Assembly: GCA_017449025.1 (NCBI GenBank)
Contig: JAFSKJ010000025.1
Coordinates: 1 to 38,491, forward strand
DNA: 38,491 bases
From: Prevotella sp.
Lineage (GTDB): Bacteria; Bacteroidota; Bacteroidia; Bacteroidales; Bacteroidaceae
Reading direction: 5' to 3'
Below, in pieces: positions 26,001-33,821 of the stretch (the first letter of the stretch is position 1; every line of letters starts with the position of its first letter). The position numbers and the translations under genes were made by a program. The notes below the pieces were generated by a model, which was not told where the DNA came from, searched no databases, and was given only the letters and a program-made list of their open reading frames with translations.

Positions 26001-26753
26001 GTGAGCGAGTCCATTTTGCGCAAGTTGGTGAAACATCATGTGAACGAACAGACAATTGACGATAAGGGACTTTTTTCTGAATTGAAAGAAAAAGCAGATT
26101 CAACAAAAGCCAAAGAATATTTCGATAAGGCAGAGAAAGAGAGTTATAGTCTGTTGATGGTGCGAGTAAAGTTAGACCGACTACTTCGTCGTTTTCTTTT
26201 TGCCGATGATACAGGTAGAGGAATAATCGCAGAAGAAATATCACGTATCAATAGCATAGCATATTCAAAGTATGAATCTGAAATGTTTATGGCTGCTGAG
26301 CCTTTCGGCTGTTACAAATGGGAAGGCTTCGACCAAAGCATCCGTGATTTCTTTAATAACGACCAGACTATTCTTGTGGGTTGTTATAAGGGGAAGAAAT
26401 ATCGCGATTGGATAGACGCTCACCACCTGTATAACATAAGGATGGGAAAGGCGAAAGGCTCTATGGAGGCTAACCGAGAACTTTTTGACAATACATCTTT
26501 ACTGGTGCTCTATGAAATGGGCAAACCTGACAAGTTGAGTGCATACAAGATTGTTGAGCATCGAGAAATAGGCAAAGAAGAGCTGATAGAGATGGGTTAT
26601 CCAAATAAAAAGCCGAGAAAGAGCTATATGTCATTCTCACTTGAACCTCTTGATATGAATTTGACTTTCCTTGTCGAGCACCATCTAATAGAAAGGATTA
26701 TCGAACTGGATGCAGACCATGCAAAAGGGACACCCATTTTTATAGAACCGTAA
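23088..26753 (+). CDS. hsdR: Type I restriction enzyme subunit R (HsdR)
   Basis: A 1221-residue ATP-dependent translocase and nuclease. The N-terminal PD-(D/E)xK nuclease is seen as RGDFML near residue 143 and HAELKKSG near 157. The SF2 helicase core has Walker A HTTGSGKT near 297 and the DECH motif VDECHRSTFGD near 405. FGFTGTPI follows, and LTGYDSRWVNALYLD and FSRTNRLNG are helicase domain-2 motifs. A long helical C-terminus probably docks onto the methylase. I chose ATG 23088, 18 nt after the hsdMS stop, over a TTG at 23079. It should be translated in the same operon and cuts unmodified DNA after translocation. Confidence 0.94.
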   Translation: MTFNSEREFESAVIDCIRENGWKKYPVIPYPTEEKLVDNWKNILSKNNIDRDCLNGQDLTDTEMQQVIDQVNACRTPLEKNGFINGKGVQIIRDNPADTLHLGKAVTLEIFNRRNIEASNSVYQIARQPKFKASNEIFPDRRGDFMLLINGMPVIHAELKKSGVDVLRACNQIETYSREGIFSRGIFSLVQVFVAMQPKETVYFANPGQEGEFDPHYYFHWADANNRRINEWDEVVRELLNIPMAHLLIGYYTVADKRDGILKVMRSYQYYAASFIKERVSGRTDWTHADRYGGYVWHTTGSGKTMTSFKAALLIAEFGHADKVVFLVDRKELNEQSFDDYQSYADELTVIQDTASTGGLIRKLKSDKTENRLIITSLHKMYNVRTECVCNSSDIDAIRKHKIVFIVDECHRSTFGDMLSGIKQTFPNAMFFGFTGTPIKEENKRKDMTTAGLFGDELHKYTIGCGIRDENVLPFDPYIECYDDDKVRQEVALLQAKASSPEEALADPIKAKKYMHFIQEVPMGYYLNENGEKISGIEDFLPSTQYERAEHREAVVQKIKKNWVTVSYNNLFHAILATDSIAEAIEYYRLLKKDFPAIKCTAIFDEQDDPTGRMAFSKEVALAEILKDYKKSFGKGFNIKHYDDFCKDVCCRLAHKEPYQEVEPAMQLNLVIVVYKLLTGYDSRWVNALYLDQVLEFQNLIQAFSRTNRLNGPLKKFGIIKCFRKPHTMERNIERAVDLYSRDEPLKLFVNKLPSNIKSMNRLFVELQSLFKNAGIDNFERLPDDAATQGMFAKKFKQLQGFLDSAKLQGFVWEKREYDEDNEQGVKEHVYVQIDNNSYLSMLARYKELAKRAGGSGRGGTRPVPFAIDTYISEIRTDAIDRSYIDKRFGQFIHAFNTEGSNAEGTLRVKEQLHTDFAMLSDTEQKYAYMIISDIQKGKHIDEKQTFKELLVQYQSKAENDQIHIVAETLGVSESILRKLVKHHVNEQTIDDKGLFSELKEKADSTKAKEYFDKAEKESYSLLMVRVKLDRLLRRFLFADDTGRGIIAEEISRINSIAYSKYESEMFMAAEPFGCYKWEGFDQSIRDFFNNDQTILVGCYKGKKYRDWIDAHHLYNIRMGKAKGSMEANRELFDNTSLLVLYEMGKPDKLSAYKIVEHREIGKEELIEMGYPNKKPRKSYMSFSLEPLDMNLTFLVEHHLIERIIELDADHAKGTPIFIEP

Positions 26754-26779
26754 ATGTCGGATTAACAAACGTACAGAGT

Positions 26780-28450
26780 ATGACAGAACAAGAATTACAA
26801 CAATATCTCATCAAGCGATACCCCAAAGAGGATGAGGGTTGCGAGTGGAAGGAATTCAAGAACCTGAAGAATGACTTCAGTGGTCATGAGAAGGATGATG
26901 TCATCTCCTACGTGTCGGCATTGGCTAACATGGAGGGTGGGCATTTGGTTGTCGGTGTAGAGGACAACACCTTGAATATTGTCGGAACGGATACATACAA
27001 CTACACGACTCAACAGGCGACACTTCGACTAACGAATCTGTGTGCCAACCTGTCAAGCGAAGGTATGGATATAGAGGAGTTCATCACGGAGGACACCCAT
27101 AAGAAAGTTTGGGTGATTCATATTCCAAAACATCTGCCGAAGTTACCTGTCTATGCCCATAACAAAGCATGGCAACGGATAGAGGACTCGCTGGTGGAAC
27201 TGACACCGGAACGTCTGAATGCTATTTTGGAGGAAACAAGTCCAACATACGACTGGTCTGCAGAAATCGTCGCAGAGGCTACACTTGATGATTTGGAGCC
27301 AATGGCATTGCAGAAAGCTTGTGAAGAATATAAGTCTGTTCATCCGAAGTTAGCAGACGAGGTTGATACTTGGGATGATATGGAAATGCTTGGCAGGGCT
27401 GGTGTTGCGGTTAAGGGCAAACTAACGAGGGCTGCCATCTTGCTTCTTGGTAAGCCTACAGCCGTCCATTATCTGACCCCATCCGTTGCCACTATTACAT
27501 GGGTACTGATTGATGGGCAAGATGAGAAGAGGGATTATGAGCATTTCACCATTCCTTTCCTGCTAACCGTGGATGAAGCACTTGCTAAAATCCGAAATCT
27601 TAATCAGCGGATATTGCCTGGTGGAACACTATTCCCAGACATTGTAAAACAATATGACGAGTATAGCATCCGTGAGATCTTACATAATGCTATCGCTCAC
27701 CAGGACTATACCATGCAGGAAAGGGTGACGATGGTTGAGACTCCTGACTCTGTGACATTCTCCAATGGCGGTTACTTCCTGCCTGGTTCTGTGCGCAATG
27801 CCATTGAACAGACTGGCCCACAAAAGTATTACCGAAACTATGCACTTTGCCAAGGAATGGTGAACTTCAATATGATTGACACTATTGGTCGTGGAATACG
27901 GAAGGTGTTCACCGAACAGCAGAAACGTTTCTTCCCCATGCCAGACTATCAGATAGACCAAGCCAAGAAAGAAGTAACGGTTAAGATATATGGTAAACTT
28001 ATCAATGAGCAGTATTACCGTTTGTTGAAAGCCAATCCTGATCTGTCGCTGTACGACTGTATTGCACTTGATATGGTACAAAAGCATGAAAAGATTGACA
28101 AGGATATTGCTTCACGTTTGCGCAAACTACATCTTGTAGAGGGGCGTTATCCAAAGCTGTTCCTATCTGCTTATACCGCCAAGACTGTCGATGACAAGGA
28201 ATTAAAGACAGAGTATATTCGGAACAATAGTTTCAATGATCTCCATTTCAAAGACATGATAATTCAGTATCTGCGCTCATTTGGCGGAGCCACAAGAGCA
28301 GAACTTAATACGCTGTTGCAATCCAAGTTGTCTGATGTGCTCACCGAAGAACAAAAGATAAGGAAGATTGGTAATATGCTGTCTGCACTGAAGAAACAGG
28401 GAGTCATTAAACTAACAGAAAAGAAAAAGTGGGTTTTAGTCGAAGTTTAG
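26780..28450 (+). CDS. AlbA_2 (Schlafen-type) DNA-binding protein with GHKL-like C-terminal region
   Basis: A 556-residue protein. The AlbA_2 domain spans about residues 15-130 (EWKEFKNLKNDFSGHEKDDV, then ALANMEGGHLVVGVED). The middle and C-terminal part (EILHNAIAHQDYTMQ and DTIGRGIRKVFTEQ) resembles the HATPase_c_4 region of RecG-like or Fic-associated AlbA proteins. A winged-helix tail follows (about residues 490-556). Such genes often sit inside or next to type I restriction operons; they are proposed to act as accessory defence or regulatory factors, without a proven reaction. It starts 26 nt after hsdR and is likely the last gene of the operon. The stop codon lies inside a tandem repeat. 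Confidence 0.85.
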   Translation: MTEQELQQYLIKRYPKEDEGCEWKEFKNLKNDFSGHEKDDVISYVSALANMEGGHLVVGVEDNTLNIVGTDTYNYTTQQATLRLTNLCANLSSEGMDIEEFITEDTHKKVWVIHIPKHLPKLPVYAHNKAWQRIEDSLVELTPERLNAILEETSPTYDWSAEIVAEATLDDLEPMALQKACEEYKSVHPKLADEVDTWDDMEMLGRAGVAVKGKLTRAAILLLGKPTAVHYLTPSVATITWVLIDGQDEKRDYEHFTIPFLLTVDEALAKIRNLNQRILPGGTLFPDIVKQYDEYSIREILHNAIAHQDYTMQERVTMVETPDSVTFSNGGYFLPGSVRNAIEQTGPQKYYRNYALCQGMVNFNMIDTIGRGIRKVFTEQQKRFFPMPDYQIDQAKKEVTVKIYGKLINEQYYRLLKANPDLSLYDCIALDMVQKHEKIDKDIASRLRKLHLVEGRYPKLFLSAYTAKTVDDKELKTEYIRNNSFNDLHFKDMIIQYLRSFGGATRAELNTLLQSKLSDVLTEEQKIRKIGNMLSALKKQGVIKLTEKKKWVLVEV

Positions 28451-28480
28451 TCGAACTTTTAGTCGAAGTTTAGTCGAACT
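28435..28480. repeat. Tandem 23-bp repeat (2 units, each two TTTAGTCGAA half-units) across a stop codon
   Basis: TTTAGTCGAAG plus TTTAGTCGAACT occurs twice in a row (28435-28457, 28458-28480). A lone TTTAGTCGAACT recurs at 28546-28557. The first unit contains the stop of the AlbA_2 gene. The remainder of 28481-28642 is non-coding except for the palindrome. Confidence 0.8.
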
Positions 28481-28564
28481 AATGACTGCGACATGGCAGA
28501 AATGTTGAAAACAAAGGAAAATCGACGTATCGCTATATGCTCCCGTTTAGTCGAACTTCTTACT

Positions 28565-28598
28565 TGATTTGTTATGTTGTGCACAACATAACAAATCA
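28565..28598. repeat. Perfect 34-bp palindrome
   Basis: The half-site TGATTTGTTATGTTGTG (28565-28581) is followed directly by its exact reverse complement (28582-28598), with no spacer. It lies 115 nt past the restriction operon. It could be an operon terminator, a protein-binding site or a recombination end; no T run follows. Confidence 0.75.
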
Positions 28599-28642
28599 TA
28601 TGTTGCGTAGCCAATTATGTTGGCTTCCAACCCAGATGTCCT

Positions 28643-28972
28643 ATGTATATTGGCTTTCTTCATTTTTTTTACAGGAAACTCTCGCGTAAAGAAGATCTCA
28701 ACCTTATACCGCTCAAAGGAGGAAAGGCAAAGAAAGGTATATACCATATCCAGCATATCAACAGCTATCATAGCGAATTGAAGCGATTCCTTGGATTCTT
28801 TAAGGGCGTATCAACCAAGTATCTCAACAACTATATCGTTTGGAACAATTTGGTAAACTTCGCAAAAGAGACATACCAAGAAAAAGCAGCTCTATTTCTG
28901 AACTATGTGCTGACGGCAACCCTCTCTGAGAGCTGTCGGGATGTCTCAAACAGGCCCTCTCTGCCAAAATAG
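28643..28972 (+). pseudogene. C-terminal remnant of an IS1595-family (ISXO2-like) transposase
   Basis: The frame contains GIYHIQHINSYHSELKRFLG and FFKGVSTKYLNNYIVWNNLV, the end of the ISXO2-like DDE transposase domain. The part with the first two catalytic Asp residues is missing, and the residues before KGGKAKKG do not match. About 80 residues of roughly 300 remain. The insertion sequence is 5'-truncated and inactive. Between its end and 29085 I see no gene; inverted terminal repeats could not be defined. Confidence 0.75.
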
Positions 28973-29085
28973 GTAAAAAATCAGTCATGTGTTGCAACAG
29001 AGCCTTAATTATTGGTCTACAAAATTACAACTTCTTTTTGAGAATTGCGTTTCCACAGCATGATTTTACACATTATTTAATATTT

Positions 29086-29259
29086 TCACTTGAACAATTC
29101 CCCTTCCACCATCCTATCCGCATTAGAGGAACGAATGGTGGGGAGTACAGGCTGTGATTGATGAGTAGCAGGCTCGCTCTTGTCGAGTGAGCACTTGCTG
29201 CATACATACTCTGCCAACTGGAAAAGTTTGGTCATTGCGAGGTCTATCAACATATCCAT
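29086..29259 (-). CDS. 57-residue protein translationally coupled to the HIRAN gene
   Basis: An ATG frame of 57 codons starts 2 nt after the HIRAN stop codon. It has a strong Shine-Dalgarno sequence (AAGGAGG) inside the end of the HIRAN gene, which is rare in this window and supports real translation. The product begins MDMLIDLAMTKLFQLAEYVC, an amphipathic helix, and ends in MVEGELFK; two Cys are spaced CSKC. I do not recognise the family. The coupling suggests it acts with the HIRAN protein. Confidence 0.6.
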   Translation of the reverse strand: MDMLIDLAMTKLFQLAEYVCSKCSLDKSEPATHQSQPVLPTIRSSNADRMVEGELFK

Positions 29260-29261
29260 CC

Positions 29262-29621
29262 TTATGCCTCCTTCTCGTTATTCTTGTTTCTTACAATACG
29301 GATGGTGAGATGCACCTGATTCTCTGGGTGAGCATCTGGATCAAGTTGGCTGATACGACACTCGAAGATGTCTGTCCAGCCCATTTCGAGCAGGCTGGCA
29401 ATGGTCTCGTTTTCACCGCGAGGGATGTAGCCCAACTTGAATTCCTCGCCGTCCTTGTCCTGATAGACCACCATAACGGCGTTAGCATCTGTACGATTCT
29501 CCTTGTCGCGCTCCAACTTCAGAACAGTTCCAACCTTCAACTGCTCCCACACCTCGTCAGCATCGTGATACTTGCGACCAGCGAGGTGACAATCCATGAA
29601 ATACATTTTCTTTGCAACCAT
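29262..29621 (-). CDS. Stand-alone HIRAN domain protein
   Basis: A 119-residue protein that is mostly one HIRAN domain. FMDCHLAGRKYHDADEVWEQ opens it, then ERDKENRTDANAVMVVY and the typical FKLGYIPRGENETIASLLEM follow. HIRAN domains bind DNA 3' ends or stalled forks and are usually fused to SNF2 helicases such as HLTF/Rad5; free-standing bacterial copies are common on mobile elements and unassigned. I chose ATG 29621 because a GTG at 29645 would coincide with the predicted transcription start. The gene is followed by the coupled 57-residue gene. Confidence 0.85.
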   Translation of the reverse strand: MVAKKMYFMDCHLAGRKYHDADEVWEQLKVGTVLKLERDKENRTDANAVMVVYQDKDGEEFKLGYIPRGENETIASLLEMGWTDIFECRISQLDPDAHPENQVHLTIRIVRNKNNEKEA

Positions 29622-29649
29622 AACATTCACATTTTTAAGTTTCACGTTG

Positions 29650-29657
29650 CAAAGATA
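29650..29657 (-). promoter_or_regulatory. -7 box of the HIRAN gene
   Basis: TATCTTTG on the minus strand, 28 nt before the chosen ATG. No -33 element at the usual spacing. The gap 29658-29773 shows nothing else. Confidence 0.55.
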
Positions 29658-29773
29658 GGCGTAGGTTGTTTCAAATCGTGGAACAAGCGAGAGAAAAATG
29701 AAATTTATTTCAATGTTTCCGAGCGCAGTAACGGTTCACCGAAGGTAATACGTGGAACAGCCTCAGATTGTTT

Positions 29774-29804
29774 TCACTTTTTGTATCGCTCGATGCCGTT
29801 TTTG
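29774..29804. repeat. 31-bp direct repeat, left copy, flanking the MntA/HepT module
   Basis: This segment matches 30569-30599 at 30 of 31 positions in the same orientation. On the minus strand it encodes the same tail (GIERYKK-stop) as the WYL gene. In frame upstream of it reads LPQTESWEDNIKN, as if it were the last piece of another WYL gene. Confidence 0.8.
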
Positions 29805-29846
29805 ATATTATCCTCCCAGGATTCCGTTTGGGGTAGAAGGTACATG

Positions 29847-30206
29847 TTACTTCTTCAACTCATCAATAAAGAATTGAATAGCAGTCTTTAATGGGCCAAT
29901 TTCATTATTTACTATCCAAAGGATCTGAGCAACATCTACATCGAAATAGTGGTGAGCAATAATGTCTCTCATACCCTTAACATTCTTCCAAGGTATACTT
30001 GGATATGTTGGCAACAGTTTACCATCCGTAGTCTTATCAAGATTCTTCAGACTCTCACCAATAGCGATGAGCAACATACAAGTTGCATCCAACAACACCG
30101 TTCTTGATGATGAGCAAAGAAAATCGTCAATGGTCTGTATATCTTTAGTACGCTCTTCTACCCTTTCGATAGCCGAAAGAATGTCTTCAAGAATATCTAA
30201 TGCTAT
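29847..30206 (-). pseudogene. hepT: HepT-like HEPN toxin with no canonical start codon
   Basis: HEPN-family RNase toxin. Homology to HepT runs from about 30206: ALDILEDILSAIERVEERTK, then TIDDFLCSSSRTVLLDATC. It goes through the catalytic R-x4-H motif GMRDIIAHHYF to the end FFIDELKK, giving 119 codons, the normal length. No ATG, GTG or TTG occurs in frame between the upstream stop and residue 36; the expected first codon is ATA (ATAGCATTAG), one base from ATG. An internal GTG at 30098 would lose the first helices. The gene is therefore start-lost, or begins at a non-standard ATA. It lies 10 nt after mntA. MntA partners normally silence HepT by adenylylation. Confidence 0.7.
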
Positions 30207-30216
30207 ACCTTTGGTT

Positions 30217-30510
30217 TCAGAAGATAAGAATTCCTTCCTTCAATATACGTTTTTTGAGTTTTGGGTTCAGATTCTGATGATTGCGGACTATGTCAACAGG
30301 AGAACCTGTTTCGTTTTCCAAGAACTCCTTGGCATCCATCAGCAAAAACGGATTGGCTGTTTCTGTATCCACAAACAAATCGATGTCACTACCAGCCTTC
30401 TGACTACCTCTTGCAGTCGATCCAAATAGCGACAAAGAAGTTATTCCATACTTTGTCTTAAGTATGTTCATATATTGCTTAAGTAGCTGAATACATTCTT
30501 CTTTTCCCAT
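30217..30510 (-). CDS. mntA: MntA-like nucleotidyltransferase antitoxin
   Basis: A 97-residue minimal nucleotidyltransferase with the signature SLFGSTARGSQKAGSDIDL and a third acidic residue in GSPVDIV. In characterised MNT-HEPN pairs this enzyme adds AMP groups to the HEPN toxin and blocks it. I chose ATG 30510 over an earlier in-frame start at 30531 because the family begins about there. The partner hepT follows 10 nt downstream. The pair is bounded by 31-bp direct repeats, so the module probably arrived as a unit. Confidence 0.85.
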   Translation of the reverse strand: MGKEECIQLLKQYMNILKTKYGITSLSLFGSTARGSQKAGSDIDLFVDTETANPFLLMDAKEFLENETGSPVDIVRNHQNLNPKLKKRILKEGILIF

Positions 30511-30568
30511 AACTACTGATTTTGGTTGCAAAAATAAGAAGATTTTCCGAACTTTGCAAATAAATGAA

Positions 30569-30599
30569 TCACTTTTTGTATCGCTCGATGGCGTTTTTG
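30569..30599. repeat. 31-bp direct repeat, right copy (3' end of the WYL gene)
   Basis: Same orientation and 30/31 identity to 29774-29804. This copy forms the natural end of the WYL coding sequence. The 764 bp between the copies hold only mntA/hepT. Confidence 0.8.
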
Positions 30600-31141
30600 T
30601 GCCATTCGACGATCTCTTCGGCCAGTGACTGAGGCTCCAAGACCTCCACCCACTGACCTCGCGATAGCAACTGAGCCTTGAAGTCGCTAGTAGGGCGCAG
30701 CGTCAGTTCGAAGTCGCAATAGTCGTCTGTAGAGGCAATCATTCTCTGGCTGTGGTGCAGCGTCAGGTCACCCAGATAGTACCTTTCATAGCCGTATGCT
30801 CGCAGCACGATGCGCTCTGAGACCATCTTGTCGTCAACCACGATGCCGTAACTGTCGCTGAAGAATTCTGCGGCATCAAAGTCCTCGTCTATCTTGAACT
30901 TCTCGTCGAGCAGTTCCACCTTCTCTATGCGGTCGAAGGCGAAGGTTCGTTTCATGCCTTCATCGTTGCTGCCCACCAAATACCATCGCTGACGGAAGAG
31001 TTTTACACAATATGGGGCCAGGATTCGTGTGTCGTTCTCAGACGAACCATAGCGGCGATAGGTCATGGAAACATTGCGGTTCTCCTTCATCGCCTTGATA
31101 ACCTGCTGAAGCTTCTCACCACCAGAAGGCACATGCTCCAA
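30569..31141 (-). pseudogene. WYL-domain regulator lacking its N-terminal HTH
   Basis: The frame encodes about 190 residues of a WYL-type transcription regulator: ILLEHVPSGGEKLQQVIKAM, RWYLVGSNDEGMKRTFAFDR, and a C-terminal WCX-like region ending in HKNAIERYKK. Family members usually have 300-340 residues with a winged helix first. Here homology continues upstream to about 31162 (SLHNRIL) and is then cut by TAG at 31178-31180; no HTH coding follows upstream. The only starts are TTG 31141 or CTG 31144. A truncated ligand-sensing fragment might still be made. Regulators of this family often control defence genes, which fits the neighbourhood. Confidence 0.7.
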
Positions 31142-31188
31142 CAGGATACGATTGTGCAGGCTCTGGCTTTTTAATTTCTAAGTGGCTG

Positions 31189-31196
31189 CAAAACTA
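31189..31196 (-). promoter_or_regulatory. Possible -7 box before the truncated WYL gene
   Basis: TAGTTTTG on the minus strand, about 47 nt before TTG 31141. No good -33 box. It suggests the remnant may still be transcribed. Confidence 0.3.
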
Positions 31197-31332
31197 CTTT
31201 CTTTTGGGTTATCCATCGCTATGCAACAATGTAGCAGTTCGCGGAATAAGAAACGGATGGTGAAGAGTGCGTCATTCTGCCCCGATTTGCTTGATAGTTT
31301 TACCACTTGATAGAGACCAGTATTTGTGTTAC

Positions 31333-31492
31333 GAATAAGAAACCTAACTCCTTCACCAATCCTCCTATTTTTGCGTTACTCCGTATTCTGAGTTTCCTTG
31401 TTCTTCCCTGTTTTGCCATTATTTTAGGCCGAATTGCGTTAATTCTCCAAAATCCGTTGTTCTTTACAAGCTTTTTTCGTAACTTTGCAGAC
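31333..31492. repeat. Dispersed 160-bp repeat carrying a promoter, copy B
   Basis: This is the second copy of the repeat at 1197-1356, same orientation, both ending in a -7 box just before a housekeeping-type gene. The stretch from 31197 to 31332 before it holds nothing recognisable. Confidence 0.85.
31457..31487 (+). promoter_or_regulatory. Promoter of maeB (TTG-N20-TAACTTTG)
   Basis: TTG at 31457-31459, 20 nt, TAACTTTG at 31480-31487; ATG 31518 lies 30 nt downstream. Both boxes and the spacing match the promoter in copy A. Confidence 0.75.
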
Positions 31493-31517
31493 TCAAAAAC
31501 CAAAACACAAGCAGACA

Positions 31518-33821
31518 ATGGCAAAGATTACTAAGGAAGCGGCACTGGCCTATCATGAGGATGGCCGTCCCGGCAAGATTGAAGTGAAGCCCACAAAGGC
31601 TTACCGCACGCAGACCGACCTGAGCCTGGCCTACTCGCCCGGCGTGGCATACCCGTGCTTGGAGATTCAGGAGAACCCCGACAATGCCTACAAGTATACT
31701 GACAAGGGAAACTTGGTGGCCGTAATCTCGAACGGCACGGCTGTGCTCGGACTGGGCGACATTGGCGCCATGAGCGGCAAGCCGGTGATGGAGGGCAAGG
31801 GGCTGCTGTTCAAGATCTACGGCGGCATTGACGTGTTCGACATTGAGGTGGCAGAGAAAGATCCGGAGAAGTTCTGCGAGGCCGTGGAGCGCATAGCTCC
31901 TACGTTTGGCGGCATCAACCTTGAGGACATCAAGGCTCCTGAATGCTTTTATATAGAGGAGCGCCTGAAGCGCACTCTCGACATACCCGTGATGCACGAC
32001 GACCAGCATGGCACGGCCATCATCTCGGCTGCCGGACTGAGGAACGCCATGGAGGTGATAGGCAAGGACATCTCGAAGGTGAGGATAGTGGTGAACGGTG
32101 CCGGTGCCGCCGCCATATCGTGTACCAAGCTGTATATGGCCATTGGCGCCCGGAAGGAGAACATAGTGATGCTCGACTCAAAGGGCGTAATACGCGAGGA
32201 CCGCACCGACCTGAACGAGCAGAAGCGATTCTTTGCCACCTCGCGTACCGACATCACCTCTCTTGAGGAGGCCGTCAGGGGAGCCGACGTCTTCGTTGGA
32301 CTGTCGAAGGGCAACGTGCTGTCGAAGGACATGGTAAGGACCATGGCCAAAGATCCGGTGATCTTCGCCCTGGCCAACCCCGTGCCAGAGATCTCGTACG
32401 AGGATGCCATGGAAGCGCGCCCCGACACGCTGATGTCGACGGGCCGCACCGACTATCCGAACCAGATAAACAATGTCATAGGCTTCCCATACATCTTCCG
32501 CGGTGCTCTCGACGTGCATGCCACGGCCATCAACGAGGAGATGAAGCTGGCTGCCGTCAACGCCATTGCCGACCTTGCCAAGCTGCCGGTGCCCGACGTG
32601 GTTAACGACGTGTACAAGGTGAACAACCTGCGCTTCGGACGCGACTATTTCATTCCGAAGCCCGTCGACCCGAGGCTCATCTCTGAGGTGAGCGCCGCCG
32701 TGGCCAAGGCCGCCATCGACAGCGGCGTGGCTCGCAGGGGTATTGACAACTGGGACGAGTACAAGCGTTCGCTATCGGTGCTCCTGGGCCAGGAGACCAA
32801 GCTCACGCAGAAGCTCTATGCCACTGCCGCCGCCCACCCGCAGCGCGTGGTCTTTGCCGAGGGTGTGCACCCCACCATGCTGAAGGCTGCCGTGCAGGCC
32901 AAGGCCGAAGGCATCTGCCAGCCTGTGCTCCTTGGCAACGATGAGGTGATAGGCAAGCTGGCAAAGAGCCTTGACCTTAACCTTGAGGGAATAGAGATTG
33001 TAAACCTGCGCCACCCCGACGAGCAGGAGCGCCGTGAGCGCTATGCTCGCATACTCACTGAGAAGCGCCAGCGCGACGGATACACTTTCCAGGAGGCCAA
33101 CGACAAGATGTTCGAACGCAACTACTTCGGCATGATGATGGTGGAGACGGGCGAGGCCGACGCCTTCATCACCGGACTATACACCAAGTACTCAAACACG
33201 GTGAAGGTGGTGAAGGAGGTTATCGGCATACGCCACGAGTACCAGCACTTCGGAGCCATGCACATCATCAATTCGCCCAAGGGCACACTCTACATTGCCG
33301 ACACGCTGGTAAACGAGAACCCCGACACGGAGTCGCTGGTGGATATTGCCAAGCTGGCAGCCACGGCAGTCAGGTTCTTCAACGAGAAGCCCGTCATCTC
33401 GATGGTGAGCCACTCTAACTTCGGCTCCAGCCAGAGCGACGGCGCAATGAAGGTGAAGCATGCCGTGGAGCAGATGCAGCAGCTCTATCCCGACTTGCCC
33501 ATCGACGGTGAGATGCAGCTGGGCTTCGCCTTGGACAGCGAGCTGCGCGACGAGCAGTACCCGTTCACCCGGCTCAAGGGCAAGAAGGTGAACACGCTGG
33601 TGTTTCCCAACCTCACCTCTGCTCGCTCGTCGTACAAGATGCTGCAGATGCTCGATGCCGACGTGGAGATAATCGGCCCGATACAGATGGGACTTAACAA
33701 GGCCATTCATTTCGTTGACTTCGGGGCCTCGGTGCGCGACGTTGTCAACATAGTGGCAGTGGCCACCATCGACGCATACGTAGACAAGCTCAAGAGCCGC
33801 ATCACCGCCGCACAGCAATGA
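31518..33821 (+). CDS. maeB: Malic enzyme fused to a phosphotransacetylase-like domain (MaeB type)
   Basis: A 767-residue enzyme converting malate to pyruvate and CO2, usually with NADP+. The malic domain starts [20 protein letters not shown] and contains [11 protein letters not shown] and [36 protein letters not shown] is part of the active site, and the Rossmann motif is [12 protein letters not shown]. The C-terminal third (from about residue 430) is the phosphate-acetyltransferase-like domain ([36 protein letters not shown]). That domain is regulatory and not catalytic in characterised MaeB proteins. I chose ATG 31518 because a TTG at 31485 lies inside the promoter. The stop overlaps folK by ATGA. 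Confidence 0.95.
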   Translation: MAKITKEAALAYHEDGRPGKIEVKPTKAYRTQTDLSLAYSPGVAYPCLEIQENPDNAYKYTDKGNLVAVISNGTAVLGLGDIGAMSGKPVMEGKGLLFKIYGGIDVFDIEVAEKDPEKFCEAVERIAPTFGGINLEDIKAPECFYIEERLKRTLDIPVMHDDQHGTAIISAAGLRNAMEVIGKDISKVRIVVNGAGAAAISCTKLYMAIGARKENIVMLDSKGVIREDRTDLNEQKRFFATSRTDITSLEEAVRGADVFVGLSKGNVLSKDMVRTMAKDPVIFALANPVPEISYEDAMEARPDTLMSTGRTDYPNQINNVIGFPYIFRGALDVHATAINEEMKLAAVNAIADLAKLPVPDVVNDVYKVNNLRFGRDYFIPKPVDPRLISEVSAAVAKAAIDSGVARRGIDNWDEYKRSLSVLLGQETKLTQKLYATAAAHPQRVVFAEGVHPTMLKAAVQAKAEGICQPVLLGNDEVIGKLAKSLDLNLEGIEIVNLRHPDEQERRERYARILTEKRQRDGYTFQEANDKMFERNYFGMMMVETGEADAFITGLYTKYSNTVKVVKEVIGIRHEYQHFGAMHIINSPKGTLYIADTLVNENPDTESLVDIAKLAATAVRFFNEKPVISMVSHSNFGSSQSDGAMKVKHAVEQMQQLYPDLPIDGEMQLGFALDSELRDEQYPFTRLKGKKVNTLVFPNLTSARSSYKMLQMLDADVEIIGPIQMGLNKAIHFVDFGASVRDVVNIVAVATIDAYVDKLKSRITAAQQ

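Noticed and set aside
28435-28557. CRISPR-like array
   Set aside because: Units are 11-12 nt in tandem without spacers, and there are no cas genes.
29187-29891. 234-codon plus-strand frame
   Set aside because: It is antisense to the HIRAN gene and its coupled small gene, both supported by domain, promoter or ribosome site.
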